NCBI GenBank assembly: GCA_016714365.1
Contig: JADJNH010000005.1
Span: 2,208,501-2,272,500 of the forward strand
Direction of reading: 5' to 3'
Length of the DNA stretch: 64,000 nucleotides
DNA from: Candidatus Vicinibacter affinis
Lineage (GTDB): Bacteria > Bacteroidota > Bacteroidia > Chitinophagales > Saprospiraceae
In this document: positions 45,977-54,079 of the stretch, one piece after another
How positions within the stretch are numbered: the stretch's first letter is position 1
Layout: every line of letters begins with the position of its first letter
Translations under genes and position numbers: made by a program
The notes under the pieces: model-generated
Seen by the model: only the letters and a program-made list of their open reading frames with translations
Database searches by the model: none
What the model was told of the DNA's origin: nothing

Positions 45977-46002
45977 TTCGAATCCTGACGGGATCACTGG
46001 AA
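45977..46002 (+). repeat. attR: 26-bp direct repeat of the tRNA-Arg 3' end
   Basis: Second copy of the 26-bp repeat; it is only a 3' fragment of the tRNA, not a second tRNA gene. It borders the element on the right and is followed directly by the displaced original tRNA terminator. Confidence 0.9.
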
Positions 46003-46041
46003 TGCCTTGTAGATGTAGATTTACAAGGCATTTTGCTTTTT
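46003..46041 (+). terminator. original tRNA-Arg terminator, displaced by integration
   Basis: Stem TGCCTTGTA / TACAAGGCA (46003-46011, 46022-46030) followed by TTTTGCTTTTT. In the empty site it would sit 7 bp after the tRNA. Since nothing now lies upstream on this strand but the element, its only possible inputs are element transcripts. Confidence 0.75.
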
Positions 46042-46291
46042 GGGTCTCATTGGGGTCTCACTTTTGAAGAACTTAAATGAACTTTAATAAACTCCAATTA
46101 AGTCAACTTTTAGTCAACAGATTGCAGCCTTCATGATAGGAAATAAGCTTTCTGGCAGGAATACTGTCTGATTAATAGGTGGCTGAACCATTGGCTTCAT
46201 ATTAGAACAAATTGTTAGTATTTTTTATCGAAAAGAAGAAAAGTACTTAATTTTGATAAAATTAGTAATTTCGCTATTAAAATAATGCAAT
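46042..46291. other. gap between the displaced terminator and the repeat-protein gene
   Basis: No gene is recognised. It contains a short repeated GGGTCTCA (46042 and 46053 area) and a candidate promoter near its end: TTTTG at about 46252 and TAATTTCG at about 46267, one mismatch from TAnnTTTG. These would drive the gene at 46292. Confidence 0.35.
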
Positions 46292-48274
46292 ATGATCTAT
46301 AACATACAAAAAATTCTTTTTCCTATTTTTTACTTTTTAGGTACTTTATGCTATTCTCAAAATTGGCAAATTCAGAATACTGCTACTAATTTTAACGACA
46401 TATTTCTACTAGACAATAATAAAGGATGGATTGTTGGCGGGAGTGGAGTCATCCAGCATTATGATGGGGTTAAATGGGTTTTTCAGAATTCTGATAATAA
46501 GAATAACCTATCTGCTGTTTGGGCATTAGATGAGAATAATGCATGGGCAGTTGGTAATTTAGGCACTATTTTAAAGTATAATGGAAGTATTTGGAGTACT
46601 GAAAATTCTGGTACAACATTAGATTTATTAGGTGTGTGGGGCTTAAATAAGGATAATGTTTGGGCTGTTGGTCGTTCGGGAACTATCCTTAAATATGATG
46701 GAAACAGCTGGATTCCTCAAGCTTCTGGTACAACCAAGAACCTTGCATCAATTTGGGGGGCTGACATAAATAATATTTGGGTGGCAGGAGCAACAATTCT
46801 CAATTATAACGGAAACAACTGGTCCCAAATAAATGCAGATACCACAAATTATCTTTATAAACTTTGGGGAGTTGATAAAGATAATATATGGGCCGCTGGT
46901 GTAGGGGGAACTGGAAAAGGTACGATTTTAAAATTCGACGGTTCAACATGGTCAAAACAAGCTGCAAATACAAATGCATTTCTTTTCAATATTCATGGAA
47001 CTGATGCAAATAATATTTGGGCAGTTGGTACAGGTGGGGTGATCTTGGTTTATAAAAATAATCAATGGGTAACTCAAATTTCAGGCACTACTGAATTTCT
47101 AACTTCGGTATTTGCTAAAGATGTTAATAACATATGGGTGGTGGGCTATTCTGGTACTAAATTATTAGGTGATGGCTTAAAATGGAATAAGCAAAATATA
47201 AATAATCAAAATCTATTCAATGTTTGGGTTTTTGACCCCGGAAATGTTTGGGCAGTTGGTAGTAAAGGACTAATTGTAAAATATGATGGATCAAATTGGA
47301 TAACCCAAGACTCAAAAACCGCGAATGATATCTGGGGCATCTGGGGTAGTGACTCCAAAAATATTTGGGCCGTTGGGACTAAAGGAACAATTCTTAAATA
47401 TAATGGTAGTAATTGGAGTGTTGAAAATTCTGGGATTACATCAGATTTACTAGGTATGTGGGGCTTAAATAAGGATAATATTTGGGCTGTTGGTCGTTCA
47501 GGAACTATACTTAAATATGATGGGTCTGCCTGGGTCAGCCAATTGCAAAGCAGTGGAGATTATCTATTTGGTATTCATGGCATTGATGCTAATAATATTT
47601 GGGCCGTAGGTTATTTAGGAAAAATTTTCAAGTTCGATGGAAATAATTGGATATCCATGAATTCTAATACTACGGCAACTTTAAGAAGTGTTTGGGCGGC
47701 AAATGAAAAGAACATCTGGGCCGTAGGAGAAACTGGAGTATTGTTAAAATATGATGGTGTAAGCTGGGCTGTTCAAAACCCTGGGGTTAAATTAAATGAT
47801 TTGTATGGGGTTTGGGGTACAGATGCGAATAATGTATGGGTTGTAGGAACTCAGGGTATTATTTATAAATATGATGGAACAAATTGGATAAAACAGAATG
47901 TACCAATATCCGCTAAATATTATGCTATTCACGGTAGCCAATCAGATATATGGACAGTCGGTGATGGTTCAACCATTTTATATTCAAAAATAAGTTCTGT
48001 TAGTGTAACCGAAACTAAGAATTATATGAGCGTTGCAATGTACCCCAATCCTGCAAATGATTATGTACAGTTCTGTTTCGATCAGGAAAATAGTGATGTA
48101 GCGGAAATTACTCTATACGATCTATTAGGAAAACAAATCATGACTAAGGCAACTATATTGAATAATGGTAAATCAAATGTAAATATTGATCTGGCTGGGC
48201 TTCAAAAAGGAGTATATCTGACAACAATTAGCTTGGGTCGAAATAAATGGAAAGGAAAGCTTGTTGTAAATTGA
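46292..48274 (+). CDS. secreted 14-repeat beta-propeller-like protein with T9SS sorting domain
   Basis: A 660-residue secreted protein with a signal peptide (MIYNIQKILFPIFYFLGTLC). Residues about 35-570 form 14 tandem repeats of 35-45 residues, each with a core like NNIWAVGxxGTILKYDGxxW, as in beta-propeller Asp-box-like repeats. Repeats 2-3 and 9-10 are nearly identical (LLGxWGLNKDNxWAVGRSG), which shows recent internal duplication. The C-terminus (SVAMYPNPANDYVQF ... KGVYLTTISLGRNKWK) is a type IX sorting module. Two seven-bladed propellers would fit the repeat count. It is the first host-like gene after the integrated element. Confidence 0.82.
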   Translation: MIYNIQKILFPIFYFLGTLCYSQNWQIQNTATNFNDIFLLDNNKGWIVGGSGVIQHYDGVKWVFQNSDNKNNLSAVWALDENNAWAVGNLGTILKYNGSIWSTENSGTTLDLLGVWGLNKDNVWAVGRSGTILKYDGNSWIPQASGTTKNLASIWGADINNIWVAGATILNYNGNNWSQINADTTNYLYKLWGVDKDNIWAAGVGGTGKGTILKFDGSTWSKQAANTNAFLFNIHGTDANNIWAVGTGGVILVYKNNQWVTQISGTTEFLTSVFAKDVNNIWVVGYSGTKLLGDGLKWNKQNINNQNLFNVWVFDPGNVWAVGSKGLIVKYDGSNWITQDSKTANDIWGIWGSDSKNIWAVGTKGTILKYNGSNWSVENSGITSDLLGMWGLNKDNIWAVGRSGTILKYDGSAWVSQLQSSGDYLFGIHGIDANNIWAVGYLGKIFKFDGNNWISMNSNTTATLRSVWAANEKNIWAVGETGVLLKYDGVSWAVQNPGVKLNDLYGVWGTDANNVWVVGTQGIIYKYDGTNWIKQNVPISAKYYAIHGSQSDIWTVGDGSTILYSKISSVSVTETKNYMSVAMYPNPANDYVQFCFDQENSDVAEITLYDLLGKQIMTKATILNNGKSNVNIDLAGLQKGVYLTTISLGRNKWKGKLVVN

Positions 48275-48378
48275 TTTAGACTAACATAAATTGATAATCA
48301 TTCGTCAATTTTATTTCTTTAGTAATTAATATTTTGATTGCATTGGTCGGAATCATTTGAATCAAAAGATTTCATTAG

Positions 48379-48612
48379 AGATATAATTGTAAGCTTTTAA
48401 AAAATTATCTACCCGATAAATTTGCGTGGCAAAAAGGATACGGTGTATTTACCTATTCCAAATTGCATATTGACAAGGTGGAGAAATATATTTTATATCA
48501 ACCTGAACATTATAAAAAGAAATCGTTCAGGGATGAATATTTATTACTCCTGAAAAATATTAATATTGATTTTGACGAAAAATATTTGTTTGAATACTAT
48601 GAAATGAAATGA
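48379..48612 (+). pseudogene. truncated Y1 transposase (RAYT-like), 3' remnant
   Basis: An open frame of 78 codons with no ATG. Its C-terminal 70 or so residues match the intact transposase at 49644-50111 (FAWQKGYG, KYILYQPEHY, KSFRDEYLLLL, ending EYYEMK). The N-terminal half with the HUH metal motif is missing, so it cannot act. The tyrosine of KYIxxQP is kept. The DNA after its stop is nearly the same as that after the intact gene, so the remnant and its flanking repeats derive from the same duplicated unit. Confidence 0.8.
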
Positions 48613-49634
48613 TGTCAGGGCTAACGCCCCTCCTCCAATTCACACAACACATTTTGCTGCGGGGATGTCAGGGCTAACGCCCCTTGAATTTCGACAAATA
48701 AAAAGTGGGGCTTTAGCCCTCAAATCTTAATAACTTTGAAAGCAAAAAAAATGACAGAGGGGCGTAGCCTTGACATCTAAAATACGAAAATACAAGATCA
48801 ATGTTATTTTGATTTAAACAAATAAGAAATGGGGCGTTAGCCCCAAAATCTTCCTAATTAGGAAAGTGAAAATGAAAATACAGGGGCGTAGCCCTGACAT
48901 CAGTATCACGAAAATACCAGCGCATTGACATATGAATTTCAACAAATAAAAAGCGGGGCTTTAGCCCCACCATCTTCGTAATTAGGAGAGCAAAATAAAA
49001 ATAAAGGGGCGTAGCCCTGACATCAAAAATACGAAAATATCAAAACAACATCATTTAAGTTTAAGCAAATATAAAACGGGGCTTTAGCCCCAAAATCTTC
49101 ATAATTAGGAAAGGAAAAATAAAAATAGAGGGGCGTAGCCCTGACATCAAAATTACGAAGATGCCAGAGCTAGGTCATTTGAATTTAAGCAAATATAAAA
49201 TGGGGCTTTAGCCTTACAATCTTCGTAGATACGAAAATGTTAGAGGAAAGTTATGTGAATTATTAGCACAAAAAAAATGGGGCTTTAGCCCCACCATCTT
49301 CATAGATTAGAATGCAAAAATATTAATACAGGGGCGTAGCCCTGAAATCAAATCAACTAAGATGAGAGGGGGCCTTCATTTGAATTTTCAAAAAATAAAA
49401 TGAGGCATTAACCACAAAATCTTAGTATTTTTGATAGATGAATGAATAAACACTAAAAGTCAAGATATGGAAACCCTAAAACTCCAAAAAAATATTTAAT
49501 TCAGGTTTTGTTTGCTGATGCAAATGAAGAATCCTAATGAACAAATTAAAAATAATAAAATAGGGGCGTTAGCCCCTAAATCTTCATAATTAGGAAAATA
49601 AAAATATAAATTCAGGGGCGTAGCCCTGACATCA
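48610..49634 (+). repeat. first palindromic repeat array (about 124-bp units)
   Basis: Two inverted copies of the B repeat (48610-48630, 48664-48683) open the array. Then come A palindromes (GGGGCTTTAGCCCC type) at 48707, 48831, 48955, 49078, 49202, 49279, 49401 (degenerate) and 49563. Between them are B repeats (GGGGCGTAGCCCTGACATCA type) at 48759, 48883, 49006, 49130, 49331 and 49615. Spacing of A copies is 123-124 bp for the first four intervals. The 77-bp interval at 49202-49279 lacks a B unit. Linkers share ATCTTCATAATTAGGAAA and AAATACGAAAATATCAAA-type sequences. It ends 9 bp before the transposase start. Confidence 0.92.
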
Positions 49635-49643
49635 AAACACATT

Positions 49644-50111
49644 ATGGCAAACACCTACACCCAATTATACATACAATTTGTTTTTACCGTTAAAGGGAGA
49701 CAAAACCTTATCAAAGAATCCTTTCGCGATGAATTAGAAAAGGTGATGTGTGGTATTATTACCAATCATAAATGTAAAACCTATGCTATCTATTGCAATC
49801 CCGACCATACGCACATTTTTGTTGGAATGGATCCAACAATGTCGGCCTCAAAACTCATGGAACAGGTTAAGTCGGGATCGTCGAAATGGCTTAATGAAAA
49901 AAAATACATTCCTGGGATATTTTCATGGCAGAAAGGATACGGTGCTTTTTCCTATTCTAAATCGCATATTGATAGGGTTGTGAAATATATTTTAAACCAA
50001 CCTGAACACCATAAAAAGAAATCGTTCAGGGATGAATATTTGTTGCTCTTGAAAAAATTTAATATTGATTATGACGAAAAATATTTGTTTGAATACTATG
50101 AAATGAAATGA
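49644..50111 (+). CDS. Y1 (IS200/REP-associated) transposase
   Basis: A 155-residue HUH single-tyrosine transposase/nickase. It would bind hairpins at its recognition repeats and cut single-stranded DNA. The metal-binding HUH motif is HTH at residues 55-57 (CNPDHTHIFVGM), and the catalytic nucleophile is Tyr115 in VVKYILNQPEHH. It is complete, unlike the upstream remnant. It is embedded in two arrays of palindromic repeats and flanked by B copies in inverted orientation (49615-49634 and 50109-50128); the TGA stop belongs to the right copy. The arrangement is like a RAYT/REP system rather than a stand-alone IS, since no typical IS200 ends are seen. Confidence 0.9.
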   Translation: MANTYTQLYIQFVFTVKGRQNLIKESFRDELEKVMCGIITNHKCKTYAIYCNPDHTHIFVGMDPTMSASKLMEQVKSGSSKWLNEKKYIPGIFSWQKGYGAFSYSKSHIDRVVKYILNQPEHHKKKSFRDEYLLLLKKFNIDYDEKYLFEYYEMK

Positions 50112-50653
50112 TGTCAGGGCTAACGCCCTTCCTCCAATTCACACAACACATTTTGCTACGAGGATGTCGGGGCTAACGCCCCTTGAATTTCAACAAATAT
50201 AAGGAACGGAGCGTTAGCCCTAAAATCTTCATAACTTGGAAAGAAAGAAAATACACAGAGGGGCGTAGCCCTGATATCATAATTACGAAAATATCAAAGC
50301 AACGTCATATGAATTTAAACAAATAAAAAACATGGAGCTAACCCCCAAAATCTTCATAGATTAGAATGTAAAAATATTAATACAGGGGCGCAGCCCTGAC
50401 ATCAAAATTACGAAGATGCCAGAGCTACATCATTTGAATTTAAACAAATATAAAATGGGGCTTTAGCCCTAAAATCTTCATAACTTGGAAAGAAAGAAAA
50501 TTGACAGAGGGGCGTAGCCCTGACATCATAATTACGAAAATATCAAAGCAACGTCATATGAATTTAAACAAATAAAAAACATGGAGCTAACCCCAAAAAT
50601 CTTCATAGATTACAATGTAAAAATATTAATACAGAGGCGTAGCCCTGACATCA
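50109..50653 (+). repeat. second palindromic repeat array
   Basis: It starts, as the first array, with two inverted B copies (50109-50128, 50163-50182), then alternates A (50208, 50334, 50457, 50583) and B (50260, 50385, 50509, 50634) units at about 124-126 bp. Two of the A copies have decayed to TGGAGCTAACCCC. Sequence 50277-50403 recurs almost unchanged at 50526-50653 (offset 249 bp), so a two-unit block was recently duplicated. The array ends 56 bp before the tyrosine phenol-lyase stop. Confidence 0.92.
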
Positions 50654-50709
50654 AAACGAATTATTAAATTTACACATTGAATTTTGCTTACAAATACTTT
50701 CCAGTACCT

Positions 50710-52095
50710 CTACTCCATCCTCTCAAACTTTGCCTGAAAGAATCTTAGGTATTTTGGTTCGTAGACCATTTTAAGGCCTTTGATTTTATCTCGTCTTTGG
50801 AATACCCTGCTGGTGGATTCTGCAATCACATCCATGTGCGCCTGGGTGTACACCCGTCGGGGAATGGTAAATCTGACCAACTCCAGTTTTGGAAAATAAT
50901 TTTCTCCATTGGCTTTACGACCGGCGGAGACGATGCCCCTTTCCATGGTGCGGACTCCTGAGTCCAGGTAAATTTCAGCGGCCAGTGTCTGTGCAGGAAA
51001 CTGCTCCTGAGGGATGTGAGGGAGGAATTTTTTTGCATCTACAAAAATGCCATGACCACCAATGGGCTTCACAATAGGGATGCCATATTCCATCATTTTT
51101 TCGCCCAGATAAATAACCTGACCAACCCTGGCTCGGATATGTGCGTCACTTACACTCTCGCCGATCCCAATCGCCATGGCTTCCATATCTCTTCCTGCAA
51201 GCCCACCATATGTGTGCAGCCCCTCATACACCACAACCATGTTCCTGGCCTCTTCAAACACATCCCAGTCGTTGACCGCCAAAAAGCCGCCTATATTGAC
51301 CAAAGCATCTTTTTTAGCGCTCATGGTGGCGCCGTCGGTTAAATTGCAGATTTCCTGGACAATCTCTTTGATGGTCTTGTTTGCGTATCCTTTTTCTCTT
51401 TGCTGGATGAAATAAGCATTTTCTGCTACACGGGTCATGTCATGGATGATCTTGATCTTGTGCTTCTTGGTGAGGGTTCTGAGCTCTTTTAAATTTCGAA
51501 TGCTGATGGGTTGTCCGCCGGCCATGTTTACACTGGTAGCGATACTGATGTAGGGAATCTTTGCAGCACCGTGTTTTTTGATGAGCCGCTCTAGTTTGTT
51601 GAGGTCAACATTTCCTTTGAATGGAAACTCATTTTCAGCATCATGAGCCTCATCAATGATGATGTCTTCAAACTTACCTCCGGCGAGTTCCTGATGGAGG
51701 CGGGTAGTGGTGAAGTACATGTTGCCGGGGATGATGTCGCCTTTTTTGATCAGTATTTTAGACAGTATGTTTTCAGCACCCCGCCCTTGATGAGTTGGAA
51801 TTAAATATTTGTAACCGTACACATCGCGCACCACCTCCTCCAAATGAAAAAAGTTGCGACTGCCGGCATAGGCTTCATCACCCATCATCATGCCGGCCCA
51901 TTGGCGGTCACTCATGGCAGATGTGCCGCTGTCGGTCAGCAAGTCAATATAGACGTCCTCGGATTTTAGTAAAAAAGTGTTGAAACCGGCTTCCTTTAGC
52001 GCTTTTCTCCTTTGGGCCGGGGTGGTCATTTTTAACAACTCCACCATCTTTATTTTATAGGGTTCTGCCCAACTTGCTTTTATGTTTTTTTTCAT
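50710..52095 (-). CDS. tpl: tyrosine phenol-lyase
   Basis: A PLP enzyme of the beta-eliminating lyase family, which splits L-tyrosine to phenol, pyruvate and ammonia. The PLP lysine is Lys262 (TMSAKKDALVN) and the catalytic Tyr76 lies in GDEAYAG. VRTMERGIVSAGRK with Arg386 matches the Arg381 position that fixes specificity for tyrosine in Citrobacter TPL; tryptophanases have a non-polar residue there (VEIG-type sequence). At 461 residues it is full length. An aromatic amino acid lyase of another specificity cannot be fully excluded. It is minus strand, cotranscription with the scdA-like gene upstream is possible (52-bp gap), and its 3' end faces the palindromic array. Confidence 0.85.
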   Translation of the reverse strand: MKKNIKASWAEPYKIKMVELLKMTTPAQRRKALKEAGFNTFLLKSEDVYIDLLTDSGTSAMSDRQWAGMMMGDEAYAGSRNFFHLEEVVRDVYGYKYLIPTHQGRGAENILSKILIKKGDIIPGNMYFTTTRLHQELAGGKFEDIIIDEAHDAENEFPFKGNVDLNKLERLIKKHGAAKIPYISIATSVNMAGGQPISIRNLKELRTLTKKHKIKIIHDMTRVAENAYFIQQREKGYANKTIKEIVQEICNLTDGATMSAKKDALVNIGGFLAVNDWDVFEEARNMVVVYEGLHTYGGLAGRDMEAMAIGIGESVSDAHIRARVGQVIYLGEKMMEYGIPIVKPIGGHGIFVDAKKFLPHIPQEQFPAQTLAAEIYLDSGVRTMERGIVSAGRKANGENYFPKLELVRFTIPRRVYTQAHMDVIAESTSRVFQRRDKIKGLKMVYEPKYLRFFQAKFERME

Positions 52096-52147
52096 AGGAT
52101 TCTGTCTTTTGATGAGTGTCTTACCCTTTTTGAGGTTTTATTAAGCC

Positions 52148-52888
52148 CTAATGTTGAACATGAAGTATATGAGATTCATTTTCCAGTTCGATGGCTTTAG
52201 GAAACAGAATGTTGTTTTCCAAATGGACATGAAGGTGCAGGTCATTTTCAAAGTCTTTCAACATGGAGTAACATACTCTGTAGGTGGTACAACCATCTTC
52301 CGGTGTTGTGTATCCATTGCTGAGCAATGACATTTTTCTAAATCTTTCTCCTTCGACATCGTGTTCCTGCATCATCATTCGGATGGGGTTTTGGACATTT
52401 CCAAAACCTGGTCGAATGTGATCATCAGGGTTCACTTTTAAGGAAACCAGTGATCGCACATAAGGGAAAAGTATCATTTCCTCTTTCCTCATGTGTGCCT
52501 TTAATTGCAGGTCTGATTCATTGAATTCTTGGTTGATTTTATACAATTCAGGGTGTCTGCCGCCATGAACTTTACACAGTTTGTCCAAAAATTGTATGAT
52601 TACCGGACTGTTCTGCAGGATGTACCGGTGGTGTTTTTTCTCAATGTAGTCAGCCAATAAATCCAAGGGCCATTTTTGAAAATTCATGGAACTCTTTTCC
52701 GGAACTTTACATGCCAGCTTTAATTCTTTGAGCAGTTCTTGTGTTGGGATGTTTTTTTGTGTGCAAGCTTCCTCAATCGTTCTTCCGCCTTTACAACAAA
52801 AGTCAATGTCGTGTTTTTGAAAGACGGCTGCTGCACGATAGTCTTCCGCAACAAAATTTCCTACAGTGGCAATATTTAAGATTTTCAT
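52148..52888 (-). CDS. scdA: iron-sulfur cluster repair di-iron protein (ScdA/YtfE/Ric)
   Basis: A hemerythrin-like di-iron protein predicted to repair iron-sulfur clusters damaged by nitric oxide or oxidants. The N-terminal ScdA_N domain contains the Cys31-Cys32 pair (DIDFCCKGG). The hemerythrin part has histidines and glutamates arranged as in the family: KKHHRYIL, HGGRHPELYKI, HMRKEEMILFPYV, MQEHDVEGERF and HVHLENNILFPKA. At 246 residues it is full length. No visible FNR- or NsrR-like palindrome was found in the upstream gap. Confidence 0.93.
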   Translation of the reverse strand: MKILNIATVGNFVAEDYRAAAVFQKHDIDFCCKGGRTIEEACTQKNIPTQELLKELKLACKVPEKSSMNFQKWPLDLLADYIEKKHHRYILQNSPVIIQFLDKLCKVHGGRHPELYKINQEFNESDLQLKAHMRKEEMILFPYVRSLVSLKVNPDDHIRPGFGNVQNPIRMMMQEHDVEGERFRKMSLLSNGYTTPEDGCTTYRVCYSMLKDFENDLHLHVHLENNILFPKAIELENESHILHVQH

Positions 52889-53650
52889 TTGGTGTGTTTA
52901 ATGGTCTTGAATTATTGTGTATCTAAATGATTTGCCCTGAAAAAGCTTCGCAGAGTTCTTTCATCCAGAGACGTGAATTAATGAACAAAGATAGGTGTGA
53001 TGAGAATAGTGGATTACTTTGTCCGAATATATTTGGTCATATCCATACATGATATTTGTCATTGGTTTGCGAGCCTGCCAATGCTAAAAAGGATAAGAAC
53101 CGAATATCATTCTCGAATTCAAGACATGCTAACAGCATATTAAAATTATAATTGATCGTGAAAGCAATTGTCTAGTATGGAAACTTTTTCTCGAAGACAA
53201 TTTATAAATTATTGAGTGGATTTATTGGAGGTAAGTGGTAGTGATGAGCCGGTATGCATTTTTATTTATTCACAATAACGTCTGATAATTAGATAAGGCT
53301 TAAGTTGCAACAGGGTGTCTGCAATTTATTTATTCAATTCTATTAAAGTTGTAGAGAGAATCCTTTCGAAATAATTTGAAGGAAACACTTTTAATATTTC
53401 CTTCGAATTATTATTGGTAACGTAAAAATAATTTGGAAAATCAAGATTACTTTTAAAGGCACATCCAAATTTGTCACCTTTTTTAAATATATTTTAATGC
53501 CCGCCGTTTGAAACCCATTGTTGCTATTTAGCAAATTTAAGCCGGATTAATCCTGATGTTGAATAATTATAGTCGCTCTTTTAATATACAATAATCTGAC
53601 CAATTATTTCATGTACAGTGATAAATATTGTTCGTTAGGGTTAATAAATT
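52889..53650. other. 762-bp gene-free stretch
   Basis: No open frame of note was found on either strand. It contains a strong hairpin at 53370-53412 (listed separately) and possible promoter sequence for scdA at its left end. Nothing else was recognised. Confidence 0.4.
53370..53412 (+). repeat. 16-bp inverted repeat (hairpin) in gene-free stretch
   Basis: Arms AATAATTTGAAGGAAA (53370-53385) and TTTCCTTCGAATTATT (53397-53412) pair at all but one position, and that one is a G-U pair in a + strand RNA. The loop is 11 nt. There is no T-run, so it is not a classical terminator. It may be a small RNA stem, a protein binding site or a remnant of a small insertion. Confidence 0.55.
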
Positions 53651-54079
53651 TTATTTCCAATACGTCAATATAAATGCAACCAACAACAGGGAAGCAAGAT
53701 GATACCCTGTGTTAATGGCAAATAGCTTCCAGGATTTTTTTTCCCAAACAGTGCCTCCCAATTCTCCGGGTAAATAAAAACCGAGCCAGGTGAATATTGC
53801 TGCGCTCATCGCATTTGAAAAATTTCCCATTTCATTCATTCCGGGTACAAAGGTCCAGGCTGCAATGTTGTGTGCAAAAACCCATGCGAACAGTATATTC
53901 CCAAACACCATAAATGCCATTCCTTTAAACATTATTGAATTGTCAGGCTTCTCGTTGAGGTCATAACCCATTTCTTTTCCCCAAGCTTTTCCAAACAATG
54001 GAGTGTACCAGATAAACCCAAGAATGAAATTTGCCACTACCGCAATTGCAATGGCTGTCATGTTAATTCCTAATTCCAT
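53651..54079 (-). CDS. DUF1761 membrane protein
   Basis: A 142-residue integral membrane protein of the DUF1761 family with four helices. Family blocks seen: NFILGFIWYTPLFGKAWGKEMG at the first helix, FMVFGNILFAWVFAHN, AIFTWLGFYLPGELGGTVWEKK and INTGYHLASLLLVAFILTYW. The function of the family is unknown. Start ATG at 54079 is clear and the gene stands alone. Confidence 0.85.
   Translation of the reverse strand: MELGINMTAIAIAVVANFILGFIWYTPLFGKAWGKEMGYDLNEKPDNSIMFKGMAFMVFGNILFAWVFAHNIAAWTFVPGMNEMGNFSNAMSAAIFTWLGFYLPGELGGTVWEKKSWKLFAINTGYHLASLLLVAFILTYWK

Larger units (their letters stand above)
40508..46002 (+). mobile_element. 5.5-kb integrated element in tRNA-Arg (possible phage satellite)
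   Basis: The element is bounded by an exact 26-bp direct repeat: the tRNA 3' end at 40508-40533 and a second copy at 45977-46002. The integrase is next to the tRNA and reads inwards. Genes in order: integrase, coiled-coil unknown, excisionase-like HTH, small unknown, candidate Rep, terminase-small-subunit-like protein (all +), then a convergent small protein. Start/stop overlaps of 4 bp link HTH, unknown and Rep into one transcript. There are no capsid, tail, portal or conjugation genes. The gene set (int, HTH, rep, terS-like) fits a minimal phage satellite. An autonomously replicating integrative plasmid is the alternative. Confidence 0.85.

Noticed and set aside
45977..46002. second tRNA gene
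   Set aside because: Only the 3' T-arm/acceptor fragment is present; no D arm or anticodon arm. It is the right attachment site.
40508..46002. complete prophage
   Set aside because: No capsid, portal, large terminase, tail or lysis genes; the length is too short.
48610..50653. CRISPR array
   Set aside because: Units are about 124 bp, consist of palindromes with similar linkers rather than short repeats with unique spacers, and no cas genes are near.
50710..52095. tryptophanase
   Set aside because: The specificity position is Arg in MERG as in tyrosine phenol-lyase, not the VEIG-type sequence of tryptophanases.
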